A stretch of 40,781 bases of DNA, taken from Gnetum montanum (lineage: Eukaryota; Streptophyta; Gnetopsida; Gnetales; Gnetaceae). The position numbers and the translations under genes were made by a program. Positions 10,101 through 19,898 of this stretch are shown here, one piece after another (position 1 is the first letter of the stretch; each line of letters begins with the position of its first letter). The DNA lies in assembly GCA_015680685.1 (NCBI GenBank), contig MNCI01008086.1:1300181-1340961 (forward strand), in the 5' to 3' direction. The notes under the pieces are model-generated. The model made no database searches and had not been told where the DNA came from. It saw only the letters and a program-made list of their open reading frames with translations.

Positions 10101-11005
10101 TGATGAAGCATCCAGTGGATAGTGTTGACTAGGTCACGTCGATGAAGCCCTGTTAATGCGGCCACATCAACATGACCCCATCAACACATCTTTCCATACA
10201 TTGACGTGGCCTCGTCAACACAGAGTTCATTTTCTGCTATAAATATGCATGAACTCACCACATTTTGACATCTGATGTTCAAGTTGTAGCAAAGCTATTA
10301 CAATTTGTTTCTATAGGAGTTAGACTATTTTCCCAAGTGCATGCTCATAGTGTGATGCTTGTAATTGTACGGAACCTTTATTTGAGTGCGATGTACTTGG
10401 ACACACACATGATTGGCAATAAAGATTGAGATTACTCCATCATTATAGCATTCACTTAGTTTTAATTATTTAATTGTTATTGTTATTTATTTTTTTCTTA
10501 GTTAATATTTCTTTACCATCATTTACTATTCCTAGTATTAAATGCAAAATGAGTACGACTCAATCACGAACATTGAAGTGTAACTACTTGGTAACCCAGT
10601 AGCATATCTAAGAGCACTCAATTAATATACGCTTGGTAAGCCTAGAAGTAGTACACAAGGTCCAAGATGTATACAGATGATTAAGGACGGATGCTCATCA
10701 TACTTAGGCTAGCTTAGATTCTCTTCTCCCACTCCCTCTTAGCTAAAACAAAGCTATTTTCCATTGCATCTAAGAGTAGCACTAGTTTAGGCCCATATCA
10801 TATACCTCACTTTGGACTAAACCATACGTGACAAAGCAAATACTAGTCCAGGTGGGAAGACAACGAACTATGATCAATGTGTAACAATCTAGATACCACA
10901 ACTAGCTCGTCCACAGAGTTTGACTGGATCATGTGTGAATGCTTGTATTCGTATGGTTGAGTGTAGGGGTACCTCGTTAGTGTAGAGGTACCTCGCCACT
11001 CATCA
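10101..11005 (+). repeat. 3' LTR of element B
   Basis: It runs TGATG to CATCA and is collinear with 4766-5651. It carries an extra 19-bp tandem duplication near its end (10961-10979 and 10980-10998, GTGTAG-GGTACCTCG type), which accounts exactly for the 905 versus 886 bp lengths. Its TATA box is at 10238-10245. Confidence 0.92.
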
Positions 11006-11010
11006 CTAGT
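11006..11010. repeat. Target site duplication of element B, right copy (CTAGT)
   Basis: It is identical to 4761-4765 and directly follows the right LTR end. After it the RT/RNase H reading of A resumes (codons for V-E-L-T-K-K-D-A). Confidence 0.93.
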
Positions 11011-11640
11011 GGTGGAGCTAACAAAGAAGGATGCTTTATTTTTTTGGACCAAGGAATCTGAATGTGCATTTCAGTAACTCAAGCAAAAGCTTAGAGAAAC
11101 TCTAATTGTATGAACAACTGATTAGTCTAAGCCCTTCCATATCATGATGGATGCATCTAATTATGCCTTGGGGGTTGTGCTTAGACAATCGGATGATTAG
11201 AAACATCCTTACTACATCCACTACATGAATAGAAGCATTATGGGTGCACAGTTGAACTACACCACAATGGAGAAAGAACTAATTGTGGTGGTGTCTGCCT
11301 TTAAAAAATTTAGGCACTATGTGCTTAGGTACAAGGTGTTTATGCAGATAGACCATTGCAATCCTATACCTAATGAATAAGCCAATGGTGAGCCCCTGTG
11401 TCATATAATGATTGGTGATTCTGCAGGAATTCTATCTCACTATGGTAGATCCAAAGGGGATTGAGAATGTGATCACTGATCACTTGTCTCAGTTGAGATG
11501 GGATAACAAAGAGGAGGAGAGCCCTCTTTTAGATTATTTTCCTCATGAACTCCTCTTTGTCGGTGCTATAATTGAACAAATGTCCTTTGTACCTAACTAG
11601 TACGATGACATTCTCACCTGCCTTTTCACTCAGGAGATGC
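11011..11640 (+). pseudogene. RNase H region of element A (3' part of the broken RT gene)
   Basis: RNase H removes the RNA strand during reverse transcription. ELTKKDALFFWTKE continues directly from the RT fragment ending at 4765. Then come MMDASNYALGVVL (about 11139-11177, the family's DAS-YA-G-VL motif with its catalytic Asp), GAQLNYTTMEKELIVVVSAF-KFRHY (about 11244-11318, containing the catalytic Glu), and QIDHC (about 11346-11361). A frameshift follows. Then LQEFYLTMVDPKGIENVITD and HLSQL, in phase with 11412, form the usual link between RNase H and integrase. Several stops sit at expected Gln or Trp positions. Confidence 0.85.
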
Positions 11641-12895
11641 CACATGAGTGAGGCAAAAAGAAGAAATAATAGTTTCTTCATCAAGAAAAATGCTTCATGG
11701 AAATCAATGGACACCTTCATAAGGAGTGTGCCGATGGCCTAGTTTGATGGTGTGTACCTAATGTTGATCAACTATGCATGCTCCAAGATGCTCATGAGGG
11801 CCCTTATGGGGGCCACTATGCTAGGAGGTGCATGATCATTAAGATCCTCATGGTAAGGTATTACTGGCCAACACTTTTTAGGAATGCTCACCACTTCGTC
11901 CACTTCTATGAATGCTACCAACATGATGGTGGAATGACAGCCCGTATGAAGGAACCTTAATAGTGGATCCAACCACTTAAGCCCTTTGATATTTGAGGCA
12001 TTAACTTCATGGGTTACATCACTCCCATGTTGAATGGAAAGACATACATCATAGTCACTGTTGACTTTTATACAAAATGGGTGGAAGCTACAACTGTCAC
12101 TAATTGCACATCTTCCACAACTACTCGGTTTGTACAAAAATATGTTATAAATAGGTTTGGGGTGCCATGTGTACTTATTTTTGATAATGGAACTCATTTT
12201 ATAGGCACTACCTTTTGGAAGCTCATGTAATGCTTAGGAGTTGAACATAAATTAAGAACACCCTACCATCCCCAAGCTAATAGTTAAGCATAGGTTACAA
12301 ATAGGGAAATAACAAAAATACTAACTTGAACCTTTAGTAAATATAGGAGGGATTGGAGCATAAAACTCAACGATGCCCTTTGGGCCTATTACTCTAGTTA
12401 GAAACCTCCTATTGACTATTGTCCCTATGAGCTTGTTTATAGAAAATTACCAACACTTCCAATCCAAACGAAGCTATGTACACTATCAACAACTTGTAAC
12501 CTTAACCTAGACCTAAGTCTAGCACAAAAAGAAACACTAATGAATCTCAACTTGCTAGAAGAGAACTAGCTGGTAGCCCTATTATCTAAGAAAGTGCACA
12601 AGGCATTCAACAAGCAACAATGTGACCTAAGAATCAGGAAAGTAAAATTTCAACTAGGAGATAGGGTCCTATACTAGAATCCCACACACATGCCACAAAG
12701 AACCAAGTTCCAAACATTATGGGAGGGGCCTTATATTATCGATGAAACCTTTCTCTCAAGGGCCATGTTAATATACAAACCTGAAAGCCCAAATAAAAAG
12801 TTACTAGTCAACATGCAATAAATAAAGCCCTTCCATGAATCCAAAAGACCTAGTGACCAAAACACCTCAATGGATAGACATGCATGCTAAATGTT
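11641..12895 (+). pseudogene. Integrase of element A
   Basis: Integrase inserts the DNA copy. The N-terminal zinc domain is at 11778-11960 (AHEGPYGGHYARR, YYWPTLF, FVHFYECYQ). Both zinc-binding Cys have become Tyr by G to A. The catalytic core follows: GINFMG (about 11998-12015) has the first catalytic Asp replaced by Asn; YIIVTVDFYTKWVEATTV is intact; FDNGTHFIGTTF (about 12180-12215) keeps the second Asp. TPYHPQAN follows at about 12261-12284, and the codon where the catalytic Glu is expected is TAG. The C-terminal part (about 12640-12850) holds FQLGDRVLY and LWEGPYII, typical of gypsy integrase tails. The end is approximate. Confidence 0.87.
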
Positions 12896-14072
12896 TTGGA
12901 TCTCCTCCTTCCAACTAAGTCACGGGGAAGATGGCCATCCATGTTGATCAAACATATAGCTTCTTAGTTTTTCCCTTTTTTGTTTTACACCATTTTTAGC
13001 ACATTTTTCCTTTCTTAAATATTTTACACTTCTATACTTTAGTTTAGTTGGTTTGGATTTATTTATGCTTTTCTTCTTTATTGTTGCAAGGAATAAGTGT
13101 AACTAAAATTGTCAATTGATGGTGGTTTGTACTTTAATGTTATTTGATTGCTAATGTCTGGATTCTATTTTTGAATTTTGGTGTTAATAACTAAGACATG
13201 GTTTCTTTTTCATGATAATAGGTAGTGAGTCCATGTCATCCACTCATCCACAAAACTCTATGGTGTTTCCTTATTTTGGAAATATGCGGTTCCTTCTTAA
13301 ATGAAACTTTTAAAAGAACTTGTGACCTAAGTAGTTTCTAAACTTGGGAAGGATTAAATAGATAGATAAGGGTGTGACTTCAAGGGGATTTGACGCTCTT
13401 TGTACTTAACCTATCATCTTGGGTGCATGAGTATTTTCATGGATTTCTCATCATTTTGTTGTCAACCAATAATAAGAAGTTAAAGTCTTTGCATGGTGTG
13501 GTTCCCATCCAAAAACTCAACTAATAATAATAATAATGGGAATTCAAAGCACATCCTTTAGAGAAAATAATGAGCTACAAGTACTAGTTATGGGACTAGA
13601 AAGACATGTTACCCATGCTTGAAGGTCCCCTCTAACTAAGGCCCATCTCACTTCATCCTTCTCTTTTCTTCTCTTTTAGGAATGGTAATTGATCTGTGGG
13701 GATGCTCTTGTGCCTTGAGAGGGTGGACTGGTCTTAGAGTGTTGATGCAAAGTCACTGAAAGTAGTTGGTTTTAATTTAGATTAAGGATGGGTGTTATCA
13801 AGTCATTTTAACCACGAAATCCACAAGGGACTTCATGTAACCATGACACAGGACTCCATTCCACTCTCCATCTCATCCACCTATGCTTTCTATAACTCAT
13901 CTCATTGTTGATTTTTATTTTTTGTTTAATGTTTTAGTTTGATGCACCAAAGTTTTTAGATAGTTTCTTTGTTGATTTGGTCCTTAAATAGTGATAAACA
14001 TCAATCAACCATGGGGTCCATAGACTTCTTGGTTTGAGGAAATGCAAGGGCAACAAGGGCATGAGCCTACTA

Positions 14073-14090
14073 TGGGGAGGACCCACTTGC
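14073..14090 (+). other. Conserved purine-rich block in the spacer of A
   Basis: TGGGGAGGACCCACTTGC is identical to B 9152-9169 and nearly so in D (30193-30210, minus). Flanking words are also shared (AAGGGCA-upstream, CTTTGGTT-downstream in A and D). Confidence 0.6.
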
Positions 14091-14370
14091 ACGCCCTTTG
14101 GTTTAGCTAGTTAAGTTCCTCATCACTTAGGCATTTCTACATTTAAATCTTTTGTGCTCCACATCAGTTATGTTTAGTTGTGTGCTTCTTCATGCATTTT
14201 TACAATCATTCTCCTAATTAAATCTCTTTTTTTGTTTGTGAAATATCTAGCCCTCTTTATGCATTTCATTGTGTTCTAGGCTTCTTAGCCTTTCTTTGGA
14301 CTCCAATTTCATGTTAAAACTTTTTATTTTCCCCTTATATTTAAATGATGAAAGTTTTGTCTCTCTATTA

Positions 14371-14414
14371 TGTCGATGTGATCCTATTGACATAGGGCAA
14401 AAATTCTATAAATA
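14371..14414 (+). promoter_or_regulatory. LTR-promoter-like module upstream of ORF3 in A
   Basis: TGTCGATGTGATCCTATTGA (14371-14390) resembles TGTTGATGTGATCCCATTGA in the 3' LTR of A (17990-18009). It is followed by TATAAATA at 14407-14414, as the LTR words are followed by TATAAATG at 18043-18050. Equivalent modules stand before ORF3 in D (29891-29939, minus) and in F (40481-40546, minus). A separate promoter for ORF3 is inferred. Confidence 0.5.
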
Positions 14415-14830
14415 ACATTCAACACTTAGCGAATTTTTGTCATTTGCTTTCAAATGGAAAATGAGTTTTTGCAATTTTTAGATCCTAGAGCCTTCTAGAG
14501 CTCATAACTTTCAAACCACTTTTCTAATTAACCTCATTTTTCATTCCTGTAGCTACTAGAGGTGAGCTCTACACTGTCAGGGCCACAAACCTTAGGTTTT
14601 TGATGAAGAATTTCTTGAATTTTTTCTAACTTCCACAAGGTTTAACTAATAAAATAACATTAAAATCACTAATTTAAGAGAGTTAAACCTTTCCAATGAA
14701 CTTTGGTAGACATTAAAATGAAATAATATTAAAATAATCAGTCCTACCATGATTACAACTTAGCTAAGTTTAACTAATCTAAAGAGATATGGTACTTAAG
14801 TGTTATAAAGTTATACACCAAATGCTAATC

Positions 14831-14852
14831 CTTGATCAAGTTGTGATTACAG
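14831..14852 (+). promoter_or_regulatory. Possible splice acceptor before ORF3 of A
   Basis: GTGATTACAG ends at 14852 and the ATG of ORF3 begins at 14853. B has the same ten bases before its ORF3 ATG (9483-9492). D has GTGATCGTAG (minus strand). A CTAAT word at 14825-14829 could serve as a branch point. Splicing is inferred from this conservation. Confidence 0.45.
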
Positions 14853-17704
14853 ATGGCACCAAGACCTAAGTGCTTGTAGGAAGAAGAACTGTCCCAACCG
14901 AGGAGCAAGTAGCCCAGAATTAGAAGGGGCTAACATGAACAACCCCAAGAGTAGGTAGTTGAGATTCATGCAACAGGACCTCTTTGGAAGGAGCTCAAAG
15001 TGGAATTTGTCAGTTAGATTCCCCAAGTTGAAATAGAGTAATCCCACTAGGATTAGGCACCAAGACCAAGGCTAGGCATTGAGGTCACATTGACAAATGC
15101 CTGCTTTAGGCAAATTCAATCTAAGGATATCTAACGTTCAGTTCTCCAAGAATTGAATTTTGATACCTTCTTAGACTTTACCCTAGAAGCTATCAGAACA
15201 TAGTTACAAAGCTCTTCCATCTGGCTGATCATCATTTTTAGCGAGGAGTGGTATATGGAAGAGACATATCTCTTTTGGAACAATAGGTAGCCAAATGCCA
15301 CTATGAAGATCAAGGACATTAGTGTGTCCTACTTGGTGGGGGCCATCTCTTAGGCCCTTGGATTACTTGAAAGTGGGACCAATTTGGTAGAGATCTTGAT
15401 GTAAGTGGACTTACATGTTAAAAAGGGGTGGGTCTAGCGATGCTATGGAGTGGACCTCAAGGAGTATGACACACTCACAATGGCAAAACATTCTTATTTA
15501 AAGATAGCATCCTACCATCTCAATCCAATGATGAGGCTAAGCAAGGTGATAACTTGTTCTACCTATGTGTGTGTCACTTTGAGTGGGAAATTCCTTATAA
15601 ACCTCCCATAGCTAATCTATCATGAGATAGAGAAGCGGTTCAAGGCAACCAAGCATGGGAGGAAGGCACTTCCTTTCTTGTCCTCATCAGAAAATTGTGC
15701 AAAAGGGGAGGAATAGCCCACTATTTCAATGATACACTTAGACATGCTCCTACTACCTCTTGGGTGGAAATGATGAAAGACAAGGTACCTAGCATAATGA
15801 GAGAAGAGGAGTAGTTGCCACCACCATCCATTCGCAAAACAACTCTGGAGGCTTGTGCTACCATGGAGTGCATGCAAAATCTCCATGAGCAACTCTTACT
15901 GTAGCAACAAGTAGATATGAGTGGTGATCCATTTGTATATTGACTAGCCCTTAGTCACTTGAATGAGGCAACTCATACCATAAGTTGGTTAGAGGACATG
16001 ACATCAACTTTCTCTATCCAAAGAACATAGGTGCTTGTGCAATCAAATCTTAGTGCTCGAGAGGTGACAGTGGTCATTCCTTAATAGTAGCAATTTCCAG
16101 AAATCTCTGGAAATGTCACTACCTTCTTGGTGTACTTAGAGGTAGACGATGGGGTAATTATTATGGTGATGTAGTACCAAGGGTAGGAAACAATGACTAA
16201 GGTGGTGGCTAACCAAGTGGACAAAGCCCTTAATGTTCTACAGCATATGTGTCAGATAGTGTTGTACTCAAAGATGTGTGGCCATCTGCAGAAGTGCCAA
16301 GTGAAAGATTCAAGGTAGCCCAACACGAGGAGTTGCTAGAATGATTAGTGGAAACCTAGTAATCAATTTTGAAGGTCTTTGACCTTCCAAATGACATCAG
16401 TACGACCTAGTCGATGCTATTGGAGGTAAGGGGCACATACATCATTACAAAGGCTCAACTTGAAATAACCATAGCTGAGAATCAACACTTGGCTATGGAA
16501 GTTGTAGAATTTAGAGCTTGCTTCTTTGATCCCATGGTACTTAACCAAGCTATAAGAAGGAATGAAGCTTTTCAATAGCTTCAGTCCAAACTTCAAGAGG
16601 CTGAGTATGCTAAGGAGTTGATAATCTTTGACCAGTCCTTAGTGGATGACATCATCTACAACATTTAGAAGGACTTGTCAAAGGTTCATTGGGAGAATGC
16701 AATTCTAACTAAGGATAATTATCACTTGCATAATGTCGAGCTCTAGAAAGAAAAAATGGTTGAATATATGAGACAATAGTAGGAGCAGCTTGCCAAGGTG
16801 ATCTTGGATTTGAGGAGGTTGATAGTCAAAAATTGTAATTTCTCAATGGAGGAGGTTCATGCCCTTCAGTAGAAATTTGCAATCAAGATTAATGCTTAGA
16901 AGAATGAGTCCCTCAAATTCAAAAGGGTCGAGAATCATTATAGAGACCAGGTTGACCTTCAATAAGAAATCAATGAAAAAGAGATCAAACTAGTGAAGGC
17001 AAAGGTGAATAAGATGCTCTAGTAACTCCAACAAGGAGATGACATGTGGCAGTCCATCTTTGATGAGCTAAATGCATAAAACAAGGTAAAAATCTACCTC
17101 AAGGAGTTATAGATCAAGGAAATGATAGAATACATGGAGCTTGCTAACCTCTAATGCACAAACTTGGCAATGTTAACTATTGGAAGAACAAGGTTAGAAT
17201 TGGAGAAGCAGGTGGCCAGCTCATATTTGTTGTATGAGGTCGAGTTCAAGCATCATAAGGAGACCAAGTAGAAGCTAGAAATGATAAATTCTAAACTCGA
17301 TGTTCTTAAAGGGTACTTCATTGATTAGAGATCAACTACTAAGAACCTGGCCTAAAGAATGAATGATTACTAGGAACTACAAAACATAGTCAAGGTGTTC
17401 AATGTGAAAGATAAACAATTCATAGCCTGGTTTCGTTAATCTGAAAGAGCTATTCCCTATAATGCCCTGTTAGCGGGATATTCCCATATCAGCCCACATT
17501 GGTGATGTAGCATGGACCATGTATGATCCCTAGAGTAAGGAGGAGAAGATGAAAGCATTGCTAGATGCTTTCTATCTTCCACTAGCAGATGCAGCTACAG
17601 CCAGACAATCATAACCAGAGCCTCAACCACAATAGTCATGTGCACTAGAGGTAAGAGAAGGTCCTTTGGTACCTTAGGAACCTCCACTAACTAGGACTAT
17701 TTGA
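14853..17704 (+). pseudogene. ORF3 of element A: plant-transposon-like domain plus coiled coil (decayed)
   Basis: The extra 3' gene, function unknown. The frame from ATG 14853 stays in phase to about 15700, with many TAG/TAA at plausible Gln positions in a Gln-rich start. Its middle (about 15150-15720) has VLQELNFDTFLDFTLEAIRT, SYLVGAIS-ALGLLESG and MRLSKVITCSTYVCVTLSGK followed by KALPFLSS. This resembles the domain called putative plant transposon protein (PF20167-like) by its pattern of conserved helices; this is recognition, not a search. After a frameshift come HEQLLL and LSHLNEATHTISWLEDMTS (about 15880-16010). A long Lys/Glu/Leu-rich coiled coil follows (about 16600-17300), then a conserved C-terminus (MNDYQELQNIVKVFNVKDKQ, about 17358-17417) and a Pro/Gln-rich tail to TGA 17702-17704. 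D and E carry homologous parts. Confidence 0.7.
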
Positions 17705-17941
17705 TTTTCTTCCTCGTGTTCAATCCACTAGAGGAGTTGTACTATCAGTTTTTGTCTTGGTGTTCAATTTTGTTATCATGAACACTAATTTTTGAAAAAA
17801 TTGTAAATTCATATACTTGGACACTTAGCATTTATTTGAGTTAGTTTGTATGTCACTTAGTAAATAATTCCATACCTGCTCAAAATTTTGTAGAAAATTT
17901 GTTCCTCCTTTTGTTCACTCAAGGATGAGTTTTCATTTAGT

Positions 17942-17951
17942 TGTGGGGGTA
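17942..17951 (+). other. Polypurine tract of A
   Basis: TGTGGGGGTA stands immediately before the TGATG of the 3' LTR, the same sequence as in B. Confidence 0.8.
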
Positions 17952-18772
17952 TGATGAGTCATCATCATTCAACTATGTTGATGAGATTGTGTTGATGTGA
18001 TCCCATTGATGTAATCATGTCAATGCAGTGTCTAGTCTTGCCTATAAATGTGCATGCACTCATTGCAGTTATGGCATCTGATCATTAGTTGTTAGCTGAA
18101 CTCTTGCATTTTTATCTTCCTAGAGTTGGAATAGTTTCTAAGTGTTTGTAGTAGGAGTGAGAAGTATATGGATCTTTATTAAAGCACTAATGTACCTAAG
18201 CAGCTTGATGTGAACATTAATAAACATGAGCTTTCTTCATAAACCTTGTAGCACTTGGAGTTAGCTTAATTTTTGTTTCATGCATTTATTATTCATGTGA
18301 TTTACTTTAATTCATTCAATTAATTAATTAATTTTGAATAATCAATACACATAAGGATGACCACTTCAAGCATAAGTTAACGCTTGGTAATCCCAATAGT
18401 TCCTAAAGCTTGGTAACCCAGTAGCGTTGCAACATGTTCAGGATGTGTACAAAAAGTGGAAAAAAATGCTTATGTTAGGATTAGTTAAGAATTAGTTAGT
18501 TATTAGATTAATTAAACACTTAATTACTTTATCTTCAGCATTTAGGCGAATTAATGAAAAACATAAAATGATAAAAATCATATACCTTAGTTACAATTAA
18601 TGATACCTTTGTACTTCACATGTGAAATTGAGAAGATAATGATCATATCTATTAGATTCACTACCTAGACTAATTGTACCTAGAGAGCTAAAGTCTGTAG
18701 AATTCAACTAGATTTCTTAGTGAACACTAGTGATTCATATGATTGGGCGTATCGACTACTCGTTGCTCATCA
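17952..18772 (+). repeat. 3' LTR of element A
   Basis: It runs TGATG to CATCA for 821 bp. Its right part matches 100-295. It contains repeated GTTGATGT/GTCAATGC words, a TATA box at 18043-18050 and several ATTAATTA runs. The bases after it, ATTGC, should be a target duplication copy; the other copy lies outside the window. Confidence 0.88.
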
Positions 18773-19896
18773 ATTGCTTAAATATCTTTCAGAAGATCAA
18801 AGATCTTTGGAATTGGTTGCCTAACTTTAACTAGTCACTTCATCACTTTCTCATGCTATGCTGCACTCATTTTCTTACTTCCAACTCCTGTAGACATTTG
18901 AATATTTGCCATTGCACCAATATTTAGAATAGAGGCTGCATAAGCACGCAAGGCTTCTCTAATTCTATCCATCATTACCTTTGTTACTATTTTTTAATCC
19001 TTGTGTGGCATGACTAGAACTATTGTGCCTTTTCCCTCCTCTAACATAATGAAGAAAGCCATTACATTCTTAGATATTGTAAGAAGTAATTCTTCTAGGA
19101 TAGACATAGTGACCTATCGTATGTTGGGATTGGTCTGAATAGGAGCCTAGTCTCTACATGTATAGAATAGATGGGCCATGTTGTCAACTAGTTGACTAGT
19201 AGTCCTTGCAACTTTATTGAGGTGGTTCATGGCTAAACAGTACACTAAGGACTTGCTACCACCCTGGAAGCTTATTTTTGCAGCCGCTATTCCTTAAGTT
19301 TTCTTAGATGTTTAGCTACTATCACCATCTATGGTGTCATCTCAGGTGCTACTGATGGTAACAAAGGTGGCACTTCCTTTTGGAGTTTAGTAGGGGCTCT
19401 GTCTTTCATCATTTATTGTCATGATGTAATAGGGGCCTTGTGGATTACATTATTGGAATACCAAGTTATTCCTCCTCTTTTGTAGAGTTTTTTTGATAAG
19501 GCATGAGAAGGGAAGTATCTTTTGATCCTTCTAATTCTCCTTAAATCTCTTCTTGATTTCCAAGAAGATAAGCTAGGGAAGGTTAATTGGAAATTTCTTA
19601 GTCAGAGCCACAGATGTCCTTATAGAGAATGTGGTAACTTTACTTAGCCTCACTATTAGATTAGGATTATAAGCTATGATCTTGAAGTATGCATGGTTGA
19701 CCTTTGTGAGAGCATTTTACTCGTTACAGTCCACTTCATAACATTACTAAGTCCATATCTTTTTGATCTCTACATCTACCTACGTTGAAACCTCTATTAG
19801 CTTTGTCTCTATGTTGGATAATCAAAGGGCTTTAGCAATGGCTTTGATAGAGTAGGAGAGGGTAGTATCTTTGATTATCCAACAAACTTGGAAGAA
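18773..19896 (-). pseudogene. Fragment E: ORF3 of a related element, minus strand
   Basis: Read on the minus strand this matches ORF3 of A. Near 19885-19795 it reads WIIKDTTLSYSIKAIAKAL, against MKIKDISVSYLVGAISQAL in A. Around 19690-19480 it reads NPNLIVRLSKVTTFSIRTS, then LPFSCLIKKLYKRGGI, against NPMMRLSKVITCSTYVCVT in A. Near 18830-18790 it resembles A at about 16350-16400. It thus covers the plant-transposon-like domain to the start of the coiled coil. It is cut on one side by the 3' LTR of A and on the other by the LINE. It keeps the form KKLYKRGGI that is frame-shifted in A, so it helps define the domain. Confidence 0.75.
19812..19884. repeat. Perfect 16-bp inverted repeat with 41-bp spacer
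   Basis: TGTTGGATAATCAAAG at 19812-19827 is the exact reverse complement of 19869-19884. Both arms lie inside the ORF3 fragment E, about 13 bp or more before the 5' edge of the LINE. Neither A nor D shows such a pair at the matching place. Confidence 0.9.
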
Positions 19897-19898
19897 CA

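Larger units (their letters stand above)
4766..11005 (+). mobile_element. Element B: complete non-autonomous LTR element with gag but no pol
   Basis: Two LTRs (886 and 905 bp) bound by TGATG/CATCA, a tRNA-Asp-type primer site, one long gag frame, a non-coding spacer, a short ORF3 and a G-rich polypurine tract make a structurally complete 6,240-bp element with a 5-bp target duplication. No protease, RT, RNase H or integrase motif is present between gag (ending about 8090) and the spacer. This matches the known class of gag-only plant LTR elements (often called TR-GAG), which need enzymes from a relative. Its gag and spacer match A and D, so a member of that group is the likely helper. Confidence 0.9.
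12896..14852 (+). other. Long non-coding spacer of A between pol and ORF3
   Basis: There is no convincing gene in almost 2 kb. It opens with a block around GGGGAAGATGGCCATC shared with D (31335-31380, minus strand). It holds GGGTGTGACTTCAAGGGG (13370-13387), a GAAAGACATGTTACCCATGC block (about 13598), the purine-rich block at 14073-14090, and an LTR-promoter-like module at 14371-14414, just before ORF3. The order of these blocks is the same in D, and most are also in B. Confidence 0.72.
1..18772 (+). mobile_element. Element A: Athila/Tat-like Ty3/gypsy LTR retrotransposon, 5' truncated by the window edge
   Basis: The order is LTR end, tRNA-Asp-type primer site, gag, protease, reverse transcriptase, RNase H, integrase, long spacer, ORF3, polypurine tract, 3' LTR. 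That is the order of a Ty3/gypsy element carrying an extra 3' gene. The first 295 bp match the last part of the 3' LTR at 17952-18772 (shared tracts around the Asp-type border and the TGATT/CGTATGG-like region). Element B (4766-11005) interrupts it. Without B, the visible part is about 12.5 kb. Every gene carries stops and there are a few frameshifts, so it is dead. Assignment to the Athila/Tat side rests on the primer type and on RT motifs such as KDHF-LPF-DQ and GYSGYN. This is family knowledge, not a search result. Confidence 0.88.

Noticed and set aside
14853-17704. ORF3 as a viral envelope gene or endogenous pararetrovirus
   Set aside because: No signal peptide or membrane segment is visible. 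The readable parts are a plant-transposon-like domain and a coiled coil, and LTRs with integrase exclude a pararetrovirus.
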